Made by a program: the position numbers and the translations under genes
NCBI GenBank assembly: GCA_964036295.1
Contig: OZ038470.1
Coordinates: 6,235,578 to 6,299,577, forward strand
Direction: 5' to 3'
DNA length: 64,000 bases
Source: Plumapathes pennacea
Taxonomy: Eukaryota; Cnidaria; Anthozoa; Antipatharia; Myriopathidae
Shown here: positions 37,600 to 49,878 of the stretch, one piece after another
How the letters are laid out: the number at the start of each line of letters is the position of its first letter
How positions within the stretch are numbered: the stretch's first letter is position 1
The notes under the pieces: model-generated
What the model was told of the DNA's origin: nothing
Seen by the model: the letters and a program-made list of their open reading frames with translations, nothing else
Database searches by the model: none

Positions 37600-39490
37600 T
37601 GTTTTTGTCCAAACTTTCTTTTTTCTTCTCGTGCAGACATTTTACGAACACAGCAGTGCAAGAAACCCCTCGCCCATATTATTCTATATGTGGTACAAAA
37701 ATTATGTTTCTCGAATGCACTGCCCTCTCCAGTAAATCAAACCTTTTTTTTGTGTGTGTACTTGCTCGGATGTTTCATGTGATGTGCGTTCTTAAAACAA
37801 AAAACACGCAGTGCTGATCAGGGCTAAGTATTCAGTGCCGCCATTTAAAACAAAAAGTGATTGAATTTCACACAAACTGCGAAGGCGACAACCCGTGGTT
37901 CTGATGTACAAAACGCGCGTTCGTGCCATGTTTGTATGCTGGTTCGTCAAACTAAACCAAAACTCTTGTCCGCTTCCGTTCTCGTAAGGGAGTCTGAAAA
38001 TAGCTCTTTCGGCTGGTAGTACGTTTAGTTTTTTTATCAGTACTACAGCCTGGTTTTCAAAAGCAAAGCAAGCAATACGGCGTCCTTATTTTACAGTGAA
38101 AACGGCTCGACTCGAGCGCACAACTAACAAGGATAAAGAGGTTTCCTTGTGTTTGCGTCGCCCGTTTTTACTAACGCACAGCGGTAAGCCAGTTCACAAT
38201 CATGCGCAGTTCGCGGAGCGCACATGACGCAGTGGAAGGAGTCACCTGACGATTAAACTTGGCGGGTAGAGTGGGGAACTGCTTCTTTGGCCATAAAACA
38301 ATTATGTACAATCCTGGACAAGAGTCTTTGGGACACCCTAATCATAGTGCTATTTCGTTGATATCACCCACTTTGGCTGGCCAGTTATTCAAAAAAACAC
38401 CCGCTCTCCCCTCCCCCCAATCAATGTTGGTTCAGGGCTGGAAGATGCGTAATTCAACATTGGAAATGGGGGAGGGGGTGGTTCGAAAGACGCAAAATTA
38501 GAGGACTTTGTCCTAGTGTCCCAACATTTTTGACAAGGATTGTAGAAACAAAACCAAGTTCAGCTGTAGAGAAATGAACTTGACACTGGTTCATTTATAC
38601 GGCAAGTGAAAAGTTCTATTTGTTACTACGCATGACTGTGAAAGTGGCTTGTATATCCCTTGTGCTTGCTCGCTTTGCGTCGCTCGTGAAAACGAGGCTT
38701 GAAAGTTCAAGTGACAGTTTTCGCTCATTGCCACTCAGTAGATCGTTCTTCAGTACACGTCACATGTGTCGTCGTTACATATTGTCAGTGTTCTGGTCCT
38801 TATTGAAGTCTTTGGAGTTGGCTTGTGTGGTCCTACCGTTTCGTGGACGTAGTGTACTAGCCGAGTTCCATCAAGTTTTTGCTCGGTGTTTCGTCTTTCT
38901 GTGCTGCACACGACAAGCCTCTAATCACATATGCAAGTACAAGAAATCTTAACTGGAGAAAAACAAGCTCGACGCAAGCGCAAGCGCAAGCACAAGGATC
39001 AAAATACCGTCTTTGTGCTTGCGTCGCCCGTCTGACTGACAAATATCTCTTGTGCTCGTTCGTTTTGTTTCATATACAGTCTTGTGAGTTGTGACGCTGG
39101 TTAGTAGTTTCGTTGAGTCCCCACCGAGATGCTTGTTGAACGTCACTGTTCACAGTCTAACAGCTACAGTTTTGTCGTCAGCTAACTTTCATGCAGTGAC
39201 ATCAAAGCCGGTCACGTGTCTGACCACGCGACGCGGCATCGCCCACATACCTGTCAGATCACGAAGCAGAAGCGACCACAGTTGTGCCTTGTTCACACCA
39301 CATCCACAGAACTCAGTAGGGAAGTGTCCCAGTTTACTACGTGATAATCCTTGTAATCCACGCTGTGCCAAACGGACCAGTCACAAGTTAATATGTCACG
39401 TGACATGATTAGTCACGTGATAAGTCCAAACCGACCCAAAGAACACGTGATGACGCGTCCATATCTGCAAACATACAAAAAGTTGCTCTA
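37600..39490. other. Intergenic region with CACAAGC-type repeats
   Basis: No gene recognised. Holds copies of a repeat rich in GCGCAAGCACAAGGATCAAA and CTTGTGCTTGCGTC (about 38640-38700 and 38960-39030), related to the inverted-repeat element at 53732-53933 in chordin intron 7. Confidence 0.5.
39205..39455. promoter_or_regulatory. Cluster of four CACGTG E-boxes
   Basis: CACGTG occurs at 39213, 39397, 39414 and 39444, two of them within a TCACGTGA palindrome. It lies just past the 3' end of the sulfotransferase gene. Whether it is regulatory is unknown. Confidence 0.35.
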
Positions 39491-39500
39491 GTTTAAAGGA

Positions 39501-41487
39501 CTAGAGATACTTGCTTGCCGAATATCCGAACATCTTGAAATCGTGGATGAATTTATCGTATAGCTCCTTCTTCACATCGCGAGTGAGGGATTTGAAATAC
39601 TCCTTAGCCATGACTCGAGTGGGAATGTTGTAACCCGACGTTATATTGTAAGGGAAGTGAACTTTATCCGAGACCTGAATTGTCTCCAAGAGCTCCTGAA
39701 CTTCAGAATGCAAATTCTCAAACTTCCCTACAAAGTCGTAATATATCAAACAAGGATGACATAAGGAATCGTACGACATCCAGTGTCTGTCCATCAACTG
39801 CGGCGATGAAGTCAAAATAAAATCCACGAACTCAGGAAAACTGACACCCTCTCCAGTCCTTAGAGCTTGCTGGTCGGGATGCAGGCGATATCTGCGTATA
39901 ATCCAGCGTCCATACAATTCCTTGAAAAGCGTCAGCTTGTACGAGTCCAGGAATTTATTCCTGTAAGCCGACACGAGTCTCTCGAAGGGATCTCTTACAA
40001 ACATGAACTTGTAGTAAGTGTTGAGTCTGTGTACGATTTCTTCCGGCGCGTATTCGTTCAGATAACGGAACAATCCCAGAGTGCGGTTGTGCACATCCGC
40101 GGTGGGGATTTTCCAGGGGTCAGTGGCATCGCCGTTCAAAACCATGAGCACGCGCTTCCAGTTGGAGCACGCGACTTTTGGGATTGCGCAGTAAAGTAGT
40201 TTCTGTTCGTCGTTTACGATGATGTTTCGGAAGTAATGCGCCGGGATTTTTGAGCTGCCGTCGCTCGAAGGCAACAGTTCCTTGGCGTCTCTCTGGTGGC
40301 AGTAATCCGTCAGCGCTCGCTTTCGCTTTTCTTGGGAAATCTCGGTTTTCTAGCCACATTTAAGAAATAAAGGAATGGTCAGTATCAGAGCGAACGACGC
40401 AAAGATATTGAGAGAGGCAGTGATATGAAGACAGATAGAGTTAAACAGAAACAAAGAAACAGAGACAGAAAGAGGAACCTTCAGTTCATTACGGTATTTA
40501 TCGGCTTTAAAGCCCTTATCTGGTTGACGGAGGCAAAATTAATAAATTTCCACTGGTTTGCCGTGGTGTGGACTCTTATTTACCACAATTTACGTCATCA
40601 CATGGTCAAAATGTTGTGGACTCACGAGGCGCTTCGCCGAGTGAGTCCGCAACTAATTTTGACCATGTGATGACGTAAATCGTGGTAAATAAGAGTCCAC
40701 ACCACGGCAAACCAGTGGAAATTTGTTTTTTACCACAACATTTAGAAATATACAGAAAACTTTTGCTGTATTTCGCTGCAAAACGTGACATGCTGGCGTC
40801 AGCATCGTTGTCTGGACTCTTATTTACCACAGGTATAGATCATAGGCCCAGAATTAAAAAAAAAAAAAAAACATCATTAGGCAGAGGATAGGCAAAGGCA
40901 AAAAAGACATCAGTAGACAGAGGATATACGAGAAAAACAGAAATAGACAAACAGAAAAGAAACAGAGGCAAGAACACAGAAGATGTTTCTCAGTTTTACC
41001 AGCCAAGAGATTGAGAAAGGGAATTTGATTACTAGACTGAATATAGTCAATAATAAGGAAGCACCCAAAGCAAAACGACGGCTTCTTCAAACTGAAAATC
41101 GTGCGACCGGGGCCTTCCAACTACAAAGTCCTGGTTTCACGGCTCTTCCCGCTCGAGTTGTTCGAACCGTTAAAAAACTGAAGAGCCGAGTTCGTTATGG
41201 GCGACCAAGCACGTCGTCCTTACCGTGGCAAAAACATCATTTGGAACAGCAGGGTCAGCGTCTGGATCCAAATCGAATGGTGCTGCAAATAAAAATAAAA
41301 TGTCATGCTTATATAACACTGTATTTTGTTTCCAAACAAATTAGGCTCACGCTATTTGTTTTGCCATGTTGACTTTCTTACCTGTGAAATCGTCTCCTTC
41401 GTTCGGTAAACGATAAAATGTTTGCCAAACAAGGAAATAAATCAAGAAACACAAAGACAATATTCGAAACAAAAACAATTTCACCAT
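39501..41487 (-). CDS. Golgi carbohydrate sulfotransferase, HNK-1/chondroitin 4-O type (CHST8-14 family), 3 exons
   Basis: Type II Golgi membrane enzyme that transfers sulfate from PAPS to a hydroxyl of a glycan, probably GalNAc of a chondroitin/dermatan-type or N-glycan chain. Exons: 41487-41382, 41282-41224, 40349-39501. Product 337 aa, usual for the family. MVKLF starts a short cytosolic tail, followed by a signal anchor at about residues 4-24 (LFRILSLCFLIYFLVW). The 5'-phosphosulfate motif is AIPKVACSNWKR (110-121). The 3'-phosphate motif is FMFVRDPFERLVSAYRNKF (170-188). Later family segments include SFPEFVDFIL, LIYYDFVGKFENL and YDKFIHDFKMFGYS. Nearly the whole catalytic domain is in the last exon. 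Which acceptor glycan it uses cannot be read from sequence. The last intron holds a large foldback. Confidence 0.93.
40544..40723. repeat. 180-bp foldback in sulfotransferase intron 2
   Basis: Arms AAATTTCCACTGGTTTGCCG...GACCATGTGATGACGTAAAT inverted around the apex ACGAGGCGCTTCGCCGAGT at 40624-40642. The apex is shared, as its reverse complement, with the foldback at 60331-60517. The GGACTCTTATTTACCAC word recurs once more at about 40814-40830. Confidence 0.93.
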
Positions 41488-41887
41488 TTTCTTAGCGCGC
41501 TTGTGTGAGGCACTGTACCGCCGGCTTTTCGCTGTTCAAAATTACGACTTGCATGCACATGCAGGCAAACCGGTTCAGTGCTTCGATTGATTCTGGAGGC
41601 TGATTTCGCAGTGTCTGATGGTATGAGTTCATGATTGTGAAATGGAGACGTTCTCATGCGTACAACTCACCCGTTCAACGGTTGAGATGGTTTAGTTTAA
41701 CAGTGTCATGCAGTTTCACGGATGAGCCGGTTTTCTAAACAACCCCTTATGAGAACAGCTTCAAAACTCGCGCATTTGAAAAGGGACATAAAATTAAGTC
41801 TAAACATTGATTTCACAACTGACACTCGAATCTTGGGCTACATCCACACTAATGCGCTTTCACAGTGTACGTTTTAGTGTGGACGGA

Positions 41888-42095
41888 ACTCCTTTCACTC
41901 CCAAGAGTGATCAACATCAATTTTCTCTTTCAATCTCTCACCAGAGAGATATCACACAGTAGGGAGAACTTAGCATTTGATAGCTTGCTCAGATGAAAGC
42001 TGATTAAACTATCGATTCTCACTGCACCATTTATACATTTTCTTCTTAAAAAGTTGGGAGAATCTGTATTTTGAACTTGGGAGTGAAAGAGTTAA
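41888..42095. mobile_element. MITE family A copy upstream of the sulfotransferase
   Basis: CTCCTTTCACTCCCAAGAGT at the left, CTTGGGAGTGAAAGAGTTAA at the right. One of the best-preserved copies. Confidence 0.85.
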
Positions 42096-42357
42096 AAGTA
42101 CGCATTTTCAAACGAAAACGGATTATTTAGTGTGCTGATGGGTATGACGTTTTCAAATGAAAACGTATTTAGTTTGGGACCGTGTCCTTTAAATGATGAC
42201 TTAATCTCATGAACCTCACTCATGATCACTGTATGTAGTTCAGTCATCTGGAGAAAATGGCCGGTGATCTTTTGCTTGCCGGGACGGCCAGACTATCAGT
42301 ATATTAACACTATTCATACATTTCGTTCAGAGAAGGCTGGGAGAGTTAGGGCGTAAT

Positions 42358-42575
42358 TCATGAGGGCCTAGATGGGGGGATCTGCATAACACTTAACAGT
42401 AAACCCCATCTAGGCCCTATTGTCTTGTTTTATTACATATCTAGTCCTGTAACACTTAACTGTATTTTTTTACATAACACTTAACATTAAATTTTTTGGC
42501 TTCATAACACTTAACAGCAAAAAAAATCAGGCCCATAACACTTAACAGTAAACCCCTTCTAGGCCCTCATTCATA
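42358..42575. mobile_element. Inverted-repeat element with internal CATAACACTTAACAGTAAA tandem units
   Basis: Ends ATGAGGGCCTAGATGGGG and CCCCTTCTAGGCCCTCAT are inverted copies. Between them the word CATAACACTTAACAGTAAA recurs about five times, with variable spacers. No ORF. Confidence 0.75.
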
Positions 42576-42804
42576 CTTGTGCCCCGTGAGCGAGGGAACG
42601 CCCTTTTCACTGAACGACAAATTTCATGACCTGCGCTGAGACTAATGGACCATGTTTGGGCTGTGCAAGGTTTTCAACGAGTTTTGTTTCGCCTTCTGCA
42701 TCTATTGTGTGTTCTAGAGTAGAGCTTATTATAGAAAGAAAATAATAGAGATTTTAGTGTGGGGTGAAAATATAGGATACAGTAGTAGATTGGACGAGAA
42801 TAGA

Positions 42805-43613
42805 TACAGTCAAACCTCCCGTAAGCGGACACCCTCGGGACCTCGTCGAAGTCCGCTTACGGGAGGTTGCATGTCAACATGCAAACAATGGGCACGAACT
42901 GGCAGTTCCGGTGTTTAATCAGAACGTGGTTATCACAGCCATATGGCCTTGTTTGATGACTGGAAACGGATCTAAACTGCAATTAAATCCGGAAAAAACG
43001 TAAACGATAAATATCTGTCTCCTCAGCCTGTATGTTCAAAGTTTTTACAGGTGCACAGTTACGTCAGTCATCGTAGTATTTCATGCACGAAACGCATGGT
43101 TTCCTTGGTTCCATAAAAAGCTGCATATCGCACAAAATGTCCTAGACCTTGAGAAGTGCGCATTGCTGCCCTGTCAGTATCAGTTCAAAGGAGACAGATT
43201 TTCTTGTAAATGGTTAATAAAGAAGTTCCAAGAAGAAAAGTTCGGCATAGCAGACTATAGTAAATAAGAGACAGACTTGTGTTTTTGGACAATCAGGACT
43301 TTCATTATTGAGCATTTTAACTGGCCTCCCGTCAAGAGATTCCTGTACTTCGCATGTCAATAATATATCCATCACACGCTGAGAAAGTGATAATTAAAGC
43401 CATTTCCTGATGCCTTGATGTGCATTTCCCTTGAATGTCCGCTTACGGGAGGTTTTTCTTTCTACTGGAACCTCAGAATAGGTGCCCGCGTCCGCTTATG
43501 AGAGGTGTCCGTTTATGGGAGGTTGTCGATATAGTGCTTTCTTAAAGAAATGGTCGGGACCTCAGACTGGTGTCCGCTTACGGGAGGTGTCCGTTAGTGG
43601 AGGTTCGACTGTA
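42805..43613. mobile_element. MITE with TACAGTCAAACCTCC termini (pogo/Tigger-like ends)
   Basis: Left end TACAGTCAAACCTCCCGTAA and right end GGAGGTTCGACTGTA are inverted. The TCCGCTTACGGGAGGT word recurs several times inside near both ends. Such CAGTCRAACCTC-type ends are known from Tc1/mariner-pogo-derived MITEs. The ORF across the right end is repeat-derived. Related fragments lie at about 21500-21710 and 14040-14175. Confidence 0.75.
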
Positions 43614-44665
43614 TTCACTATGAGACGTCATAAGAGAAACTTTAATGTGGGATCGACGAGAATATTAGAGACATTTATAGCATGGATTGAAAATAATAAA
43701 AGAGGCTTTAGTGTGGATGAAAACGACAGAAACTTTACTATGGGAGGAGCCGAAGAAACTTTAGAATGTGGATGCGGAGAACAAGAGGAAAAAAAGAGAC
43801 TTCCTTTGAATTAGTCAATGCCAGTTGCTAGCTAGCAAATATCAGAAATCAATTTCGCAAATCATTGTCTATTTAAAGTACTGCAGGTCAGTATTGGCTG
43901 CACGGGATTTCAAGGACATGTACTGAGGCTGTTCACTCCAAACGTTTTACCGCGCCTTCCGTTTGCGTCCTTCATTTTCACCATAGCTCAGAACTTATAG
44001 TTTGCGTTTTCGATAAAGAACACACGCACAGCCTGGATCCAGACCGGTTCAAACCGGTCTTCAGAAACCGGTCAGAGGTTTTCTGAGAGTTAGTTCTCAG
44101 CCTCCGGATTTTGTAGGTTTGAATTATTGGTAGGTAATTGGTAAGTTTTGGAGAGCCAAGCTCAACATTTTCTGGGAGGGAAGCAAGTATCTGAATCCCC
44201 TACAGCCGGAAGCTTTGGCCTTTAGTGGGCACTCGTAAAAATCGGTCATTTATCCTGGATCCGCCCCTGAAAGCGTATATCCCATATTGACTCGCGTTTT
44301 GATATATAGAAACGATTCTGTTTCAATTCAGAAACTTCTAAGTAGTATTAAATGTGTCCTTTTTGTAGTTTTTTGCTGTTAATAGTGAGCTGCTACAGTA
44401 TATCGAGTGTATTCGGTTTCTTCGTCTTTAAGAATAATGTATTTTTGGCCCGCAGTGATATTTTTCACGTTTCTTTAAATGACGTACAGAATATAACGCC
44501 GTTGCATAAGTGCACTCCCATCTCAAGCACTGACGGCTAGTGGCGATATTCTTAGTGCGTGATTCAGCGAAGATAGAAAATAAAGAAAACATTACTAAGA
44601 ACAAATGTGAAAAAAACTCATAAGAGGCTTTAGAATGTAAGATATAATTACGGTAATCGGGTAAA

Positions 44666-44989
44666 TAGAGCGGTTTTCCGATGACTGTCGAAAGTAATTG
44701 TGTGATTGCTTTGGTTTTGCGTTTGCTTCGCTTTCGGATTGGTGGCACGAGTTTGTCAGCATGCTCAGCCAATCAGAGACAAAACCAAAACCAAAACCAA
44801 AACCAAACACTTCTCACGCAAGCGATGGCGTGTACTCGCACTGCTGATTGGAAAGTAAAACCAAACGCAAGACCGAACGCGAATTACTTTAGTTTCCAAT
44901 TGACTGAACTGTTTTCTCTCAGTCTCTGTGATTGGCCTGGTGTGATTACTTTGGTTTTGGTTTTCGACAGTCATCCGGAAACGGCTCTA
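44666..44989. mobile_element. MITE family G copy 1 (TAGAGCGGTTTTCCGATGAC ends)
   Basis: TAGAGCGGTTTTCCGATGAC at the left and GTCATCCGGAAACGGCTCTA at the right are inverted. The interior holds TTTTGCGTTTGCTTCGCTTT and CAAAACCAAAACCAAA blocks. A near-identical copy is at 51298-51641. Diverged relatives lie at about 56440-57177 and 61921-62040. Confidence 0.88.
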
Positions 44990-45763
44990 ATAGACGAAAC
45001 TATAGCTTTGAAAATCACTCTAAAAGTTGGATTACGGTAACAGTCCCATCACTCAATAAATATACTTTGAACTGATACCTTGCAGTGGTTTAAAATTTAA
45101 CATATATATGTTACTCTACGTTACGGATGTAAATTCTGCAAAATTTCAGTGCTCATGTATTCATTAGATTGCCCTGAAAACTTTCCGGTCATATGTAATG
45201 TACACTGAATAAATGACATCTTTTCGCATAATTCGCATTTCACAGAGTTCAGTTTGAAGGACACGTGACATAGAGATTGTAGTCCTCTAACACACAGCAG
45301 ACAGATTATTGTTTTCTTTTTGCATCTTTGAGTTCGGCACCGGAAAAACTTTCACGGTGATGTCATTTGTGTGACCACAAGGGACGCCATGCACTGGCGG
45401 TTTAAACTTCGGTTTCCCTCGCCGTCTGACAAACACGAAGTCTGATATATTTAGCTATGGATTTATTTTTTCAGAATGGATGCTGTATCATAATTGTCGA
45501 AAGTAAATCTCTATCTCTGAGGAGTTGTCTCTCTGCCTCTGAGGGTATCGATTTTGAGCCTTTGGTGTGTTCGATGTGTTCGGGGTCGAAAAATCGTGTA
45601 TTTTGGCCTGAAATAGGGCAAGGGTTTTCAGTCCCGGGCCGCACACTCTTACCCAAAATTATAAAGAGTACTCACTCCCCAAATCGGGTTTACGTCCCGC
45701 GATGACGGACTGATATTTCGGCCACAATACCAATAGCTTTTCCTGTAAATTTTCCGGCTGTAT

Positions 45764-46190
45764 TAAGCCCTGGCTAAACGAGATGCAAGTCGACGCAAGT
45801 CGATGCAAGTTTTCAAATTTGGGCGGACTTGCGTTTCGTTTGGCCACCAACTTGCACGGACTTGCATCAACTTCCGTTGCCTTGCATCTTCATGCAAGTC
45901 GACGCAAATTTTTCATCTAAAACAGCAAAGAACGCACTCAAATGCAAGTCTAAACACCGAAAAAATCCAAAGTAAAAGCCGACTCATTAAGTTCCAGTTC
46001 AAGCAAGACATCTTACTTGGATCCTGACTCAGAACCGTAAAAAAAAACACAACGTTTTACAAAACTTGAATGAGCTTGCATCGACTTGCGTCTCGTTTGG
46101 CACCCTTTTGCAAGTCGATACAAGTTTACTGTCATGTCGAACTTGCATCGACTTGCGTCGACTTGCACCTCATTTGGCCAAGGCTTTACT
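45764..46190. mobile_element. MITE with GATGCAAGTCGACGCAAGTC subterminal repeats
   Basis: Left end TAAGCCCTGGCTAAACGAGA with GCAAGTCGACGCAAGTCGAT is inverted at the right end (ATCGACTTGCGTCGACTTGC, then TTTGGCCAAGGCTTTA). Further ACTTGCATCGACTTGC words lie inside. No transposase ORF. Confidence 0.8.
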
Positions 46191-46842
46191 GATTCATTGC
46201 ATGGTTTCCGGGGTCGCCAAGTAGTCTCACGAGTCTCAGGTCGTTCTTGTAATAACATAGATTCTCAAACGCTTCGTCGGTTATCTCTATACAATTTAGG
46301 AATTTGAAGAGTTTACCATGCATTTACTGGTGATGTATGAAGTTGCCATTTGGATGATTGATAATAATGATTTGTGTGATTTCACATTCACGTTTGAGTG
46401 AGTTTCATTGAAGCTGCTATGTTAAGTATTGTATTGCATTGTGTTGTATTGATTCCGTTTTTCTGTAAAAGCCACTAGCTGGAAATGCATGCTTATATAA
46501 CCCAGAATTTTATCTGCTGAAAACTGCGATAAACACTTATGATATTATGCTCCTCTTCACCAGACTTAAAATACCTTTTATCTTGTAATTTGCACCATTA
46601 CACAACAGCATGTCTTGAGTGACGCGGATATCCAGCTAAATTGAGTAATTCCCATGCAGCCTGGGAGGGAGAGGACGGTGGATATGCCGCCCCAAAGGGT
46701 ATCGTTTTCGAGCATTAGTCTGCAATAGGGTATAGAGTTCCTGTGAGGGCTGCATGCAAGCTCTCAAGACGGTTTCGTGACACAGCCGTTTCTGGAAAAC
46801 AACAGAATGGACAAGTCCATGCAATATCACTTTACAACAATT

Positions 46843-47047
46843 CTTTCCATTCCAAGCTCAAAATGCAGATTTTCCGAAAAGGGCCTAGCCTTTTAAGAAG
46901 AACATTTATGAGAACTGATAGTTTAACCACCTTTCGTCTAAGGAGGCCATGAAAAGCCAAACTCTCCATACTGTATGACTATATATTTCTGTTGAGAGAC
47001 TGAAAGAGAGGATTGAAGCTGACCACTCTTGGGAGTGAAAGGGTTAA
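46843..47047. mobile_element. MITE family A copy upstream of chordin
   Basis: CCATTCCAAGCTCAAAATGC at the left, CTTGGGAGTGAAAGGGTTAA at the right, body as in the other copies, with a small insertion (GAAAAGGGCCTAG). Confidence 0.8.
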
Positions 47048-47946
47048 TATGTTGTGTGCGCAGCAGTATTAAGTGCATACTAAGCTAACGGCCCGAGAAG
47101 ACGACACAAATACCACAGGAAAAAGGATATTACTTTTCAATACCTCATAGAACTAGTCAGAAATCTTTAGCTGGAATACGTAATTCACAAACTGCAGAAC
47201 TTGAGTGATTCATGAACCTGAGTACTGAAGCTGTGTACAACTTTTAGTCAAAAATGTCCTTCTTGTTCGACAAGACTACATTAGATAATCTGGACTGTGA
47301 GCCAGACCCTAATGTGATTTATCGTGTAGAAAAACCGGTCGGGCTCAGTAGCTAAGGAAAACAAAATATATTGAAACTCTTGAGTTAAAACAAGGCGACA
47401 AATTGAGTGCTAGAGAGCATTGTAAATACTTGAAACAAATTGAGTAATTTGTTGTGAACAAAATACTATTAGCTTTGAAATGGCGGGTTTCCAAAAACTC
47501 ACTGCCACGGAGAGAGGCTATATTCAGTCTGTTCTGTCCGAGGGAATCCATCTGATACAAATGTAATAACAACATGGTACAATCTTACAAGCTAAAATGT
47601 TGCCGCTATACAATTTTTAGGACTTTCCATTTTCAGTTTCCTTCTACAACTATATTTGATCTGCTATTTTACTAAAAACATTCAATCACCTCTTAGACAC
47701 TTTGCTCTTGAAGGACTGCGGCCTTGAGTCTAAGAACATAATGATTTAGAGCATAATAATTTAGACAAATTCGTGCTTCTGTGTGAAAAACACTTCAAAT
47801 AGTTTGATATTTACCTGTCTATTTGCCTAGGTTCTTATCAAGTTATAGCAACAACACATATAGTCATGCAAAATAGAAATAAAATGATGTTTAAGACTGA
47901 AAAGTTTACACAACTATATATTTCACCCGAAGATTCACGGTTTGCT

Positions 47947-48167
47947 CACTCAAAGAAGAAGAATCAAATCGTTGGAGGAGAGGATATGCATGGGTACATC
48001 GTCACCATTGCATGACTCCAAATTACTAGCCCAAAAGTGCTCACGGCTTTCATAGGATTTCACTCAAAGAAGAAGAATCAAATCGCTGGAGGAGAGGATA
48101 TGCATGGGTACATCGTCACCATTGCATGACTCCAAATTACTAGCCCAAAAGTGCTCACGGCTTTCAT
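47947..48167. repeat. 114-bp tandem duplication upstream of chordin
   Basis: The block CACTCAAAGAAGAAGAATCA to CTCACGGCTTTCAT occurs at 47947 and again at 48061, nearly identical. A recent local duplication about 1.8 kb upstream of the chordin start codon. Confidence 0.95.
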
Positions 48168-49878
48168 GCTGACCCAAAAAAAACACTGAACTGTCCTGCC
48201 CTTCTCTCACGTCATTACCATCTAGTCAACACACACACTTGACTAAGTCTCAGAGCTGTAAGCATGCGATATTAAACAGTATTTTCGGTTATCTGCAGAC
48301 GTTGTCATATCACCTGGGCTGCACACGCAAGTTTGTAGGTAGCAGTCGTTCCCAGTCTCCACGCGAATAATCTTTAAGTAATGTTACTTTTCTGGTGGTT
48401 GGAAAATATGCCCAAGGCTGTAAAATACGTTGAATTAGTACGGGGTATCAAATTTAAGTAAATTATGTGTAATTATAAGAAAATTGTAAGCGAGACTGCC
48501 TCGATTCTCCGCGGAAGTAGAGAAACTCAAGGAAACTTTGAGGCCAAAGTCTGCAGTGCTTTTTAATCGTTCTGGCGGTAATCTAAAGTAAACTGCTCCC
48601 ATGAGAATGCATAGCAAGACACGAAAGACGAGCCGCAAACTAGTGAAGTTTCGGAGTAAGCTTGCCACACAAACTAGATGTCTTTAAATAAGGAGCTACG
48701 TTAAAAAGATGTAGGTGGAATATCGAAGTTTTTAAGGACTAAGTTTATGACTTCGAAGACCCGTTCACCAATTATTGGAACAATAGAAAAGCTTCCATTG
48801 ATTCATATCGCTGCATGGGGGAAGTAATCAAAGGAACTTTTAATCCAGCCAGTTCAGTCAAATTGCCGCAGAGCCTGTTTCAAGTGCATGTATAACAAAT
48901 GGAACGAGTCTTTTGCTAAAGTTGTGTTACGATTTCAGATTAAAAACTGAGATATAAGCTACTAGCTTTAACTTAAATTAAAGTTCTTATTGGTTCTACG
49001 TGGTCGATTTGGTTAACTGCAATTAATGAGCAATTTGCATCTATTCTATGTTCAATTGAACTGAACAAAAGAGATCAATCCATGGTTTATAGTGTTTCTC
49101 TTCCCTGTCCGCCTGGCAGGAAAATGACGACTAAGCGGTGATATAATCAACAACAAACATCGCGCAGAACTACGAAACTATTTCTGTTTTCCTCCAAGCA
49201 AATAAATATTGACTCGCAAGAACGTTTGATTTGGATGTAGCTCAGAATCAGTCACTCCGGACCACCTCGGCGTATTGTTGCTTACGAGTGTCTTTGTTGA
49301 TATGAGTAGATGGCAGCCTTTGAAATTTCGTTTTACAGTTAAGCGCCTACAATAATTGATAGCCTGCCGTGAATTCTCGATTATCACATGAACAATACAA
49401 CTAATTGTGTAAACACTATCAATATAATTCTGGAAAATACTTCGTTAAACTAACCAATACCCGAAAGGCTAGCGCTCTGACACGTTCACTGCACCGCAAC
49501 TGCTAGGAATAGAACTTCCTTTTAGATATTTTGGTTTATTTCCGCTCGACGTTTGGCCGGCCAGTGAATATTCCACTAAATGACGTAGACCACTTCACTG
49601 ACAAGTACGTATCCGACAAAATATTCAGGCAGAATTTTGATGCAGACTCAGAAATGTACACTGGGGGTTTAATTTAGGTAAATCATGTGTCACTGATATT
49701 ACGTCCGGCGATTCATGAGAACAAATGAAAAGTATATACGCGAGTCTCGATTGACTGAAACAATAAAATCAATATTGTGCCATAATAATTTAGTGAACTG
49801 TTTGTTTAGGCGTGCTCATTTTGACTCGCGCAACCGTACAGGTTGGGTCTGCGTATAGCCGGATCAGACTGATCGATC

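Larger units (their letters stand above)
41488..49878. other. 8.4-kb intergenic region between sulfotransferase and chordin starts
   Basis: No protein gene recognised. It contains several MITEs (41888, 42358, 42805, 44666, 45764, 46843) and a tandem duplication at 47947. The MITE-poor part, about 48200-49850, directly precedes the chordin start and is the natural place for its promoter and enhancers, but no specific site was identified. Confidence 0.5.

Noticed and set aside
43482..43814. 110-aa plus-strand ORF
   Set aside because: Its first half reads through the repeated TCCGCTTACGGGAGGT words of the 42805-43613 MITE; no family similarity or splice context.
44681..45040. 119-aa ORF, similar to an ORF at 51370-51597
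   Set aside because: The similarity is due to both lying in copies of the same non-coding MITE (family G).
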